Positions 25,919-33,312 of a DNA stretch of 64,000 nt are shown in pieces. Below the pieces are notes generated by a model, which saw only the letters and a program-made list of their open reading frames with translations, was not told the origin of the DNA and made no database searches. Origin of the DNA: Candidatus Roseilinea sp. (lineage in GTDB: Bacteria; Chloroflexota; Anaerolineae; J036; Brachytrichaceae). The stretch is taken from contig AP024676.1 in NCBI GenBank assembly GCA_025998955.1, positions 2,666,001 to 2,730,000 of the forward strand, in the 5' to 3' direction. Positions within the stretch are counted from its first letter, which is position 1, and each line of letters begins with the position of its first letter. The translations under genes were made by a program, and so were the position numbers.

Positions 25919-25932
25919 CGGCGTTTACGCCG
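25919..25932. repeat. Palindrome, arms CGGCGT/ACGCCG, loop TT
   Basis: A 6-bp perfect stem with a 2-nt loop, flanked by GCCT and GGGC. Confidence 0.55.
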
Positions 25933-25987
25933 GGGCGGGTTTGCATGCGTGCGTTCGCGCATCGGGGCAAAGCGCGCCCTACATCCC

Positions 25988-26010
25988 GCGCATAATGTGT
26001 CACATTGCGC
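25988..26010. repeat. Imperfect palindrome GCGCATAATGTG/CACATTGCGC
   Basis: The arms pair with a 2-nt bulge around a single T. It lies just after the GTAGGGCGCG decamer. Confidence 0.45.
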
Positions 26011-26211
26011 ATGGCGTCCTACATTCTGCGCCCCGTATATGGCAGAGCGCCCTCACGCATGCGTCCGCCCCTTGGTGAGTGCACTCCATAGATAGGCGCG
26101 GAACGGCGTCCGCGCCCGACCCTGCAAATTTTGCCCCTATGCACGAATGCATCCCGCTCATCGGTAGGTCACACCTCAGATCAGAATGAGAGAAGCGCTC
26201 TGATTTGCGCA

Positions 26212-26225
26212 GCAGATGAATCTGC
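26212..26225. repeat. Palindrome, arms GCAGAT/ATCTGC, loop GA
   Basis: A 6-bp perfect stem with a 2-nt loop, inside GCGC-bounded sequence. Confidence 0.5.
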
Positions 26226-26272
26226 GCGCAATGCATGGCGAAGCTGGCCTCGCGCCGGCTTTGCTGTCGGTT

Positions 26273-26295
26273 GCCCGCGACTTCAGTCGCTGGGC
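26273..26295. repeat. Palindrome, arms GCGACT/AGTCGC with outer GCCC/GGGC
   Basis: A 10-bp stem with one bulge and a TC loop. Its TTCAG core matches the REP-like element at 6882. Confidence 0.6.
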
Positions 26296-26332
26296 CACGT
26301 CGCCTGGGGGCAGTACTCCCCCCCTCCGCTCC

Positions 26333-26338
26333 TATAAT
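26333..26338 (+). promoter_or_regulatory. Consensus -10 element (TATAAT)
   Basis: TATAAT ends 11 nt before the ATG at 26350 with no ribosome site between, which suggests a near-leaderless mRNA. The -35 region is not consensus. Confidence 0.5.
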
Positions 26339-26349
26339 CCGCCACGCCG

Positions 26350-28257
26350 ATGACCGCTCATCGCCCCACGCACAGACGCGCCCTCGTTTTGCTCGTCCTG
26401 CTGGTCGCGCTGGCCGTGCGCACCTTCGACCTGGCCGGCCAGAGCCTTTGGTACGATGAGGCATTCTCTGTGCTTTTCGCGCAGCACCACGACGCCCTCG
26501 CGTTGTTCGTCCGCGCAGCGCAGCTCGACCTGAACACGCCGCTGCACTACGTTCTGCTGAAAGGTTGGATGGCCGGGCTGGGGGAGAGTGAGTTCGCCGT
26601 CCGGCTGTTGTCGGTGTTCGCCGGCGCGGCGAGCGTCGCGCTGGCCTACCGGCTGGGGAAGGTCGTCTTACACCGGCCTTCGGTCGTACCTGCGGTGCTG
26701 ATCGCCCTCTCGCCAGTCTGCGTCCTAGCCGCCCAAGAGACGCGCATGTATGCCTTGGCCGGCAGCCTGTGCCTGGGAGCAACCTTGGCGCTGTTGATGA
26801 CGCTGCGCGACGACCGGCCGGCGCTTTGGCTGGCGTGGAGCGTGCTTGGCGTGCTGGCCTTCGCGACACATGTGCTTTGCGCGCTGGTGATCGGTGTGCA
26901 TATCATCGCGGGCATCGTGTTACGCCTCGGCGAAGGGCGCAAGATCAGTCGTCCGCAAGGCTTGGCTGCGGCCGGCGCCAGCCTAGTTATCCTCCTGTGG
27001 ACGGCGTTCATCTGGCCAAACCGCGCCGACTACGGCGTGAGCTATGCTGCGTCGGCCGACTGGCCGGCGCTGATGGTGCAAACGGCTGCCAGCCAGGCGT
27101 TGCCGCGCCTGTTACCCGTGGCGTTGATCACGCCGGCCGGCATCGCCGTCATGATCGCGCTTGCGCTGTCATGTGTCGCGCTGGTTGCGAGACATGACCG
27201 GCCGCACCTTGCGGCGGCGCTGGCCGCGATCGCGGTCATGTCGCCGGTCGCCGTCGCGACGTTCTGCGCCGTCGTCGGCAAGTTTTCGCCGCGCTATCCG
27301 ACCATCGTCGCGCCCATCGTGCTTGCGACCCTCGGCATTGCCATTGCCGGCGCGCTGCAACGTGGTCGGGTTGGGCAAGCGCTGGCGCGCGCCGGATTCA
27401 CCGCACTCGCCCTGGGATTCGGCGTGGCGTTGCTCGCGCTGCGCACCAGCCCGCTCTACGCCAACGAAGACTTCCGCGGCGCGGTGTCCTACATCCGCGC
27501 GCACCTGCAGCCGGATGAGCGCGTGGTGCTGGTCTCCGGTCACTTCGCGCCGGCCTTCGAGTATTACTGGACCGGCGCGGCAGACGCCTGGGTCGCTTTG
27601 CCGCCCGACCCGGTGCTGAACGTGCGCAACACGCTGACCTACACCGGCGTCGTGCCGGCGACGAACGCGGCGCTGGCCGGCATGGGTGGAGCATGGCTAT
27701 TGCTGTGGCAGGACGATGTGATTGATCCGACCGGCGTCGTGCCGGCGCTGCTGCGCCGCCAGGCGCAGGCCTTCGCACCGCAGCCCGATACGCCGCAGTT
27801 CGCCGGCCTGCGCCTGCAGCGCTATCGCTTCTTTCGGCCATACCGTCCGCTGCCGGAGCAAATCCCGCCGAGCGAAGCCGTGATCGAGCACAATCGCCCC
27901 GAAGTTGGACTGCGCAGCCTGGGCTGTGTGCAGCCGCAGCCGGCCCGTGCCGGGGATGGCTTCATGGAGGTGCAGTGCTTTTGGCAAACCCAGCCGTTCG
28001 TGCCGCTGTCGGTATATACGAAAGTGTCATTGCGGCTGGCCGATGCACAGGGCAAGCAGGCGCTGCAATCCGACCAGCCCATCGCCTTCAACGGCTTCCC
28101 CTATACGCCGTTCGAGAAGCCGATCTGGGGGGTATATCTCATCCCGCTGCCGCCCGATCTCCAAGCAGGGGATTACACCTTGCGCGTCGTCCCCTACACC
28201 GAATCGGGTGAGATTTCGCCGCAGGTGTCGTTGCCGGTCGAGGTGCTGCCTCGTTGA
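26350..28257 (+). CDS. GT-C (ArnT/PMT-like) membrane glycosyltransferase
   Basis: This 635-residue protein has canonical GT39-type features: loop-1 motif SLWYDEAFSVLFAQ (~residues 33-46), the NTPLHYVLLKGW turn (~64-75) and AQETRMYALAG (~117-127), the ExRMY motif of ArnT/PMT relatives. About ten helices run to residue ~370. After a soluble segment, one C-terminal beta module (MEVQCFWQTQPFVPLSVYTKVSL, LPPDLQAGDYTLRVVPY) ends the protein. The start has a TATAAT 11 nt upstream. Its stop is 7 nt from the end of the convergent GT-C gene. It would transfer a lipid-phosphate-linked sugar to a surface acceptor; specificity is unknown. Confidence 0.8.
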   Translation: MTAHRPTHRRALVLLVLLVALAVRTFDLAGQSLWYDEAFSVLFAQHHDALALFVRAAQLDLNTPLHYVLLKGWMAGLGESEFAVRLLSVFAGAASVALAYRLGKVVLHRPSVVPAVLIALSPVCVLAAQETRMYALAGSLCLGATLALLMTLRDDRPALWLAWSVLGVLAFATHVLCALVIGVHIIAGIVLRLGEGRKISRPQGLAAAGASLVILLWTAFIWPNRADYGVSYAASADWPALMVQTAASQALPRLLPVALITPAGIAVMIALALSCVALVARHDRPHLAAALAAIAVMSPVAVATFCAVVGKFSPRYPTIVAPIVLATLGIAIAGALQRGRVGQALARAGFTALALGFGVALLALRTSPLYANEDFRGAVSYIRAHLQPDERVVLVSGHFAPAFEYYWTGAADAWVALPPDPVLNVRNTLTYTGVVPATNAALAGMGGAWLLLWQDDVIDPTGVVPALLRRQAQAFAPQPDTPQFAGLRLQRYRFFRPYRPLPEQIPPSEAVIEHNRPEVGLRSLGCVQPQPARAGDGFMEVQCFWQTQPFVPLSVYTKVSLRLADAQGKQALQSDQPIAFNGFPYTPFEKPIWGVYLIPLPPDLQAGDYTLRVVPYTESGEISPQVSLPVEVLPR

Positions 28258-28264
28258 GGCGTGA

Positions 28265-30226
28265 TCACCGGCATACGATGTTCGGATCGGGGGGAGACAG
28301 CGCCAGCGCCAACGCATCGCCGTCCAGCCGCACGCCTTGTGCGTCGGTGGCCGGCAAGCGTTCGCCGGTCACGTAGTCGTATAGCCCGACGTAGAGCGTT
28401 GCGCCGGCGGCGCCCGGCGCAATGAGCATCCGCCGGTCAACGATATCGCGATCGAGGGGTAATTGAGCGAACGGCAGCAGCCCTTGCAGCGGCGCGCCGT
28501 CGCTCTGGGCCAGCTTGGCACCGTTCGCGTCCAGCGCTTGGACGAACGCCGAGAGCGTCGGAGCCAGTTCGCGCGCAGATGGCGAGCCTCGCCATTGCAG
28601 CGCCACCACCCATCCTTCGCGGCAAGGCTGGATGTGGTATTGCGCGAGCGCCGGCCCGCCGGCGAAGGTGACGACGGTTTGCGCGGGGCGCTGTTCCGTC
28701 GCGCCACCGATCCAGTCGGTGCGCAGTCCTTCGCTCAGGTAATGCGTCTGCAGCACGCGCGCGGCGTTGTGCAGTTGCGCCGAGTCGAACGGCTCGCCGA
28801 ACGTCTGGAAGGCATACGGGCGCGACGGGTGGCCGGGCAAGGCGAGCCGGACCAGGCGCACATCGCGGTCGAGGCCAGTATTGGCCAGCGTTAGGTCGCT
28901 GCCCTCCACGTAGTCGGCCAGCACGATGGCGCCCTCGGAGAACATCGGGAAGCGACGCGCCGGCGGCGCGACCCACTCCGGCGCATTGATCACCAGCAAC
29001 TGGTCACCAGGGGTAAGTTGTGCGCCGGCGAGGGCAATGGCTTGCACCGGCTCATTGGCGCGGGCGAGGAGCGCCTGGTGATCACGCACGTGCCAAGCGC
29101 CTGCCAGGCCGAGGGTAGCGATGACCGTGCCGGCAAGCGCGACCCGAATGCGCGGGACGAGCCGAGCTGCCAACGCCCATACGAGCGATGCCCAGGTGAT
29201 CGCCACGCCAGCGCTTGCGAGGTAGAACACGCGCGGCGCGTTCTGCACATAGCCGGTGGGCAGGCGCAGCACCGGCAGCGCGACGGACGCCGCGAACAGC
29301 AGCAATCCCAGCAGAGCGGCGTCGTCCATCCCGCCGCGCAGGGCGAGGGCACACAGTGAAAGCAGCAGCGCAGTCGCCAGAAGCACGGCGACCTCGGCCG
29401 GCAGGCCCAGCGGCGACAGCAGCAGCGTGAGCGGGTAGGTCAGCGTCTGCAGCGCGATCAATGCGCGGGTCATGGCGTCGCCAAACGCGAAGGTCCACTC
29501 CGGCGACGCGCCTTTTGGCATGAGCTGGTAAAGCACGGCATAGGCGCCGGCCAGCCCGACCACGATCAGAAACGACCATGCCTCACGCGCCCACCGGCGG
29601 GTTCGCACGGCGCGGATCGCTTCGTAGGCCAGCGCAAAGCCAGCGACGCTCAGGCCGATTTCGTTGGAGAGGAACGCAAGCGTGCATAGGCCGAGGCAAG
29701 TGACCCACCACGCAGCGCGCCGCCGAGTCGGGCCGGACTGCCGTGCGCGCGCGTAGCACAGCATCGCCAGTTGGATGAACAGCAGCGCCAATAGGTGGTT
29801 CAGGCCGGCGGGGAGCGCCACGGCCTGAACGGCGAACGGATTCAGCGCGAAGAGAAAGGCAGCGCCGAACGCCATGCCGCCAGTTTGCCGGCCTAGCATG
29901 GCGGGCATGAATTTGAGCAGCAACAGCGTGTTGGCGGCGTGAGCGACGATGCACGAGACGTGCAGGAGCAGCGGCCCGGATGCGCCGGCAGCGGCGGCCA
30001 GCCGGTAGTAGGCCAGATATAGCGGCCGGTAATAGCCGAAATTTTGCGTCCGCGTGAACAGGTCGAACAGCGTGAAGTCGCGCGCCATCCGCACGCTCCA
30101 CGCGTCGTCGAACGACAGCGGCAGGGATAGGCTGGGCCAGTAAGAGGCGACCAACGCTACGACCAGCGCGGCTACTGCAAGCGGCGCGATCAGCCGGCGC
30201 GCTTTGGCGTGGGATGCAGGTTCCAT
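28265..30226 (-). CDS. GT-C membrane protein of TMTC/O-mannosyltransferase-like type
   Basis: The ATG at 30226 (MEPASHAKARRLIAPLAV) precedes the first helix; the ~200 residues further upstream in the frame are shadow of the divergent gene. The 653-residue protein differs from the ArnT-like ones: loop-1 reads SLPLSFDDAWSVRMARDFTLFD and then FGYYRPLYLAYYRLA, a pattern like TMTC/PMT-related O-mannosyltransferases, followed by NPFAVQAVALPAGLNHLLALL. About ten helices end near residue 390. The C-terminal module (GWVVALQWRGSPSARELAPTLS, ATLYVGLYDYVTGERLPATD) resembles that of its neighbours. It is probably a paralogue of the gene ending at 33313. Confidence 0.72.
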   Translation of the reverse strand: MEPASHAKARRLIAPLAVAALVVALVASYWPSLSLPLSFDDAWSVRMARDFTLFDLFTRTQNFGYYRPLYLAYYRLAAAAGASGPLLLHVSCIVAHAANTLLLLKFMPAMLGRQTGGMAFGAAFLFALNPFAVQAVALPAGLNHLLALLFIQLAMLCYARARQSGPTRRRAAWWVTCLGLCTLAFLSNEIGLSVAGFALAYEAIRAVRTRRWAREAWSFLIVVGLAGAYAVLYQLMPKGASPEWTFAFGDAMTRALIALQTLTYPLTLLLSPLGLPAEVAVLLATALLLSLCALALRGGMDDAALLGLLLFAASVALPVLRLPTGYVQNAPRVFYLASAGVAITWASLVWALAARLVPRIRVALAGTVIATLGLAGAWHVRDHQALLARANEPVQAIALAGAQLTPGDQLLVINAPEWVAPPARRFPMFSEGAIVLADYVEGSDLTLANTGLDRDVRLVRLALPGHPSRPYAFQTFGEPFDSAQLHNAARVLQTHYLSEGLRTDWIGGATEQRPAQTVVTFAGGPALAQYHIQPCREGWVVALQWRGSPSARELAPTLSAFVQALDANGAKLAQSDGAPLQGLLPFAQLPLDRDIVDRRMLIAPGAAGATLYVGLYDYVTGERLPATDAQGVRLDGDALALALSPPDPNIVCR

Positions 30227-30298
30227 AGCAGGCAGCGTGGTCGGTCGGGCATGCTTCGCGCTAATTTTGCCATGCGGGTGACGGAATGCGTTCACACA

Positions 30299-30307
30299 TC
30301 GTACAAT
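30299..30307. promoter_or_regulatory. Overlapping divergent -10 candidates
   Basis: In ATCGTACAAT (30298-30307) the plus strand gives TACAAT (30302-30307), 21 nt before the ATG at 30329. The minus strand gives TACGAT, about 72 nt before the ATG at 30226. Confidence 0.35.
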
Positions 30308-30328
30308 TCTTCGCGCTCGATCCACCCC

Positions 30329-31141
30329 ATGCCCTCGTCCCGCTTCGACTGCGCTGCGTTCCGGTCGTTTCTCGCGCTCGCCTTGGCCGGCGTGCTCTAT
30401 CTGAGCATTGCGCTGGCGAACCTCAGCCTGCCCGGCCCAAATTACGATGAAGTGGCAGACGCCATCCCGGCGTTGGAGCTGCTGCGCGGCGAGTGGCCGG
30501 CCAGCGCGCTGAAGACGATCCGCGTCTTCGGCCAGCCCATGCCGATCATGATGCTGCACTACATCGGCCCGACCTCGATCTACACCAGCCTGGCCGGCTT
30601 CGCGTTGTTCGGCATCTCCGTTGAGTCGCTGCGGTTGACGCAGACGTTGATCGGCTTGCTCACCCTGATCCTCACCTGGGCACTGGCGCGCGTGTGGTTC
30701 GACGATCGCGTCGCGGCGCTGGCGGTCGTGCTCGCGGCGACTGCGCCGGTCTTCGTGTGGTGGCATCGCGCAGGCGCATTCTTCTCGTCGCCCCTGCTGC
30801 CGATCGCGCTGAGCATCATGCTCCTGCTCACGTCCTGGCAGCGCACGCAACGCACTGCGCCACTCGTCGCGGCCTGTTTCCTGTTCGGCCTGGGCTGCGC
30901 CACTAAATTGCTGTTTGCTTGGGTGCTAGGCCCTATCGCGCTCACGGCGTTCATCGGCCTGGGTGCGAGAGAGACGATTACCCGGCTGCGTACGATTTCG
31001 CCTGCGACGTTGGCCGGATGCGCGGCGGCCTGCATGTTGGGGCTGACGCCGTTCGTGATCCACAACGTCCCCGGCCTGGACTCGTTCCGCTTCATCGCAC
31101 AGAATGCGCTACGCTCCCGGCTCTACGGTCACGACAACTTA
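30329..31141 (+). pseudogene. N-terminal half of a GT-C glycosyltransferase split by an IS element
   Basis: The ATG at 30329 is preceded by TACAAT; sequence upstream in frame is shadow. The 271 residues up to TTA (31139-31141) encode helices 1-8 of a GT39-type enzyme, with loop-1 motif PGPNYDEVADAIPAL (~residues 34-48) and GPTSIYTSLAGF. The frame is cut after LYGHDNL by the 911-bp IS. Reading across the single TTA into 32056 restores DNLDILNNTAF without a gap, so the original protein was about 687 residues. The fragment runs on into IS sequence to a stop at 31178-31180. Confidence 0.88.
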
Positions 31142-32052
31142 GAGCCTATCTCTAAACCTCGCATTTGCGCCAACAGATGATGGCGCAGGCGAAAAACAGC
31201 AGGGACAGATAATTGCTCGCCTTCTTCTCCCAGCGAATCAGCAACCGACGAAAGCGATTGAGCCATGAATGAGTCACTTCGACCACCCAGCGGCGCGACT
31301 TGCGTCGGCCCGGCTTGCGCCGGCGTTTTTTTGGGCGTTCTCCTTGTCCGGCACATGGATTTCGTAGCCATGTGCCTGCGCCACCTGACGGCAGGGTTCG
31401 CCGCTGTAAGCTTTGTCCAGACACAGATTCTGCGGGACGGTTTGCGGGTCAGGTCGCTCCACCGGCATGGCATCCAGCGTGGACTCCAGCAACGCGCTAT
31501 CCGGCGTGTTCGCCCCGCTGACCACGATCGACAACGGCACACCCTGCTCATCCACCAACAGACTGCGCTTGACGCCCCTTTTGGCGCGATCCGTAGGGTT
31601 TTTGCCTGTCTTTTCGCCCCCCAGCGGGGCCTTGGTCATCGCCCCGTCGCCCGCTTGCCACTTCCAGGCGATCCCTTTGACCTCGTCATACTCCGCCAAA
31701 CCCGCCTGCCACATGCGCTTGAAGACGCCCGCCTGCACCCAGCGCTGAAAGTAGCGATGGACTGTCTTTCCCGATCCATACTCTTTCGGCATGGCGTTCC
31801 ACGGAATGCCGGTTCGCAGCGCGTACAAGATGCCGGTCATGGTCTTGCGCCGGTCTGCTGCCGGCCGCCCACCGATGTGTTTGCGCTGCCGTCCGCGTCC
31901 GCGATAGCGCGACTTCGGTTGGGGCAACAACGGTTCAATGCGCGCCCACAGACTATCAGACAGCTCCCAACTTGCAACGTCGGCGTATCGCGTCCCACTG
32001 GTATTATCCATATCCCTATTATGGCTCGTTCCGTAAGTTTAGAGATAGGTTC
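31142..32052 (-). mobile_element. IS5-family element (IS427-like), complete, 911 bp
   Basis: Terminal inverted repeats start GAGCCTATCTCTAAAC at 31142 and, on the other strand, GAACCTATCTCTAAAC at 32052 (15 of 16 identical). A TTA duplication flanks both ends (31139-31141 and 32053-32055). One transposase gene in two overlapping frames fills the element on the minus strand. Removing the IS and one TTA restores the host frame exactly, so insertion is recent and clean. Confidence 0.93.
31152..32011 (-). CDS. IS5-family transposase made by -1 frameshift
   Basis: Frame A (32011 to 31274, 245 residues) has the IS5 N-terminal region (LWARIEPLLPQPKSRYRGRG, GGRPAADRRKTMTGILY) and two acidic catalytic residues, in WQAGDGAMTKAP and LCLDKAYSG. 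The third residue, Glu, is in the other frame: RRWVVEVTHSWLNRFRR, ending CWRKCEV at 31152. The frames meet at an A7 run inside CAAAAAAAC on the minus strand (about 31330), where a -1 slip changes QKNAG to QKKRRR and gives one ~286-residue DDE transposase. This is the usual arrangement in IS427-type elements. Both parts look intact, so the element may be active. Confidence 0.9.
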
Positions 32053-33306
32053 TTAGATATCCTCAACAACACGGCCTTTCAGGCGACTCAGCTCTTTCGG
32101 TTGGTCGGCGGCGATACGCTCGAATTCAACGCGCCTGCGCCCCTGCCGCTGGCTGGCGTCGTGCTGGTCGCCAGCTTGATCTATACAGCGATTTGGCTAT
32201 GGCGCAACCGAGGCGGCAACGCGCCGACGCGCCTGCCGCGCTTGTTCTTGTTGCTGAGCGTCGTAGTGATCACGCCGCTGGCCACTTTCAGCGTGACAGC
32301 GATCGGTGGCCGGCACCTGTTCATCTTGATGCCGTTGGTGATCCTGTTGATCGCGGGCGCGCTGGCCGATGGGCTGCGAACCGGCATGCCGCGCTGGGTG
32401 CGTGCTGCGACGGCGGCAGCGACGCTGGCGCTGGTGCTGAATGGACTGATGGGCAACCTCGCGCTGCTGAGGTTCTTCGAGCAGACGGGCGGCCGAGGCC
32501 TATGGTCGGATGCGCTCAACCGCACGGCCGTCTGGCTGGAGTCGGGCTTCGCCGGCCGGCCCATCGTCGCGATGGATTGGGGTTTCGAACGCAGCATCGC
32601 CTTGCTGACCGAGGGTCGCGTGCGCATGCGCGAGGTATTCGAGTACACCCAGGATCCGTCGCCCCGCTTTACCGACGTTAGCTTGGTGTTGCTGCGCGAT
32701 CCGGCAAATGTGTATGTGTTCCACGCGCCGGCTGCGACGGCCTTCGGCGGTCATTGGGAACGATTCGAACGCGCGGCGCTCAAGTCGCGCATGGAACTCG
32801 TGCAGGTCGCCGCGCTGCATGAACGTGACGGCGTGACCAATACGCTGATCTACATTGCCCAGCCGGCGCCGCGCACGTTCACCGCGCCGGCGCTGGCCGA
32901 TCTGCGCAGCGCGACGCTCTCGAGCGGCGTCGAGCTGATCGGCGGCGACGTGCGATACGATCCGGCGCGGCGCGAAGTGTCGGTCATGCTGCACTGGCGC
33001 GCGCTCGTGGATGCTTTGCCCGACGACACCGTGCTGCTGCACATCGTGAACCAAACCACCGGCGAAGTGGTGCTGGCCGCCGACACGCAGCCGGTGTATG
33101 GCGCGTATCCTTTCTCGCGCTGGCAGCGCGGCGAGGTGGTGGCCGATCCGCACTGGGTGACGCTGCCGGAGGGCCTGCCGCCGGGGATATACCAAGTGCG
33201 CGTCGGGGCCTATGACCCACAGACCGGCCGGCGCCGCGCCATCGCCGACCCGCGCAACGACGCCGCCGGCGATAGCCTGATGCTGCAGACGTTCGAAATT
33301 CGATGA
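32053..33306 (+). pseudogene. C-terminal half of the IS-split GT-C glycosyltransferase
   Basis: Beginning at the right TTA copy, the frame continues LDILNNTAFQATQLF with the last helices (AGVVLVASLIYTAIWLW, LFLLLSVVVITPLATFSV, LFILMPLVILLIAGALAD). A soluble part and the array-typical beta module follow (VSVMLHWRALVDALPDDTV, LPEGLPPGIYQVRVGAYDP). The open frame begins at 31972 inside the IS, but those residues are IS end sequence. The half is otherwise undamaged. The catalytic loop-1 is on the other half, so neither piece alone should work. The stop is 6 nt from the end of the convergent gene. Confidence 0.88.
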
Positions 33307-33312
33307 CCTGCA

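Larger units (their letters stand above)
25598..26332. other. Non-coding region packed with short palindromes
   Basis: This 735-bp gap between divergent GT-C genes has no credible gene; short frames here have unlikely composition. It holds at least six distinct palindromes, listed separately, plus CCATG/CATGG arms (25800-25814), ACGGGC/GCCCGT arms (25882-25907) and the GTAGGGCGCG decamer (25973-25982, minus strand) also found near 6939. It looks like a landing zone for REP-like elements. Confidence 0.6.

Noticed and set aside
25689-26869. Small minus-strand frames of 107 and 289 codons in the palindrome-rich gap
   Set aside because: Arg/Ala/Pro-rich with no domain, overlapping repeats and the start of the 26350 gene.
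30227-30850. N-terminal extension of the 28265 GT-C frame by about 200 residues
   Set aside because: Arg/Gln/His-rich shadow of the divergent gene; the first membrane helix starts just after the ATG at 30226.
33307-33312. Possible terminator between convergent GT-C genes
   Set aside because: Only 6 bp separate the stops and no hairpin is centred there.
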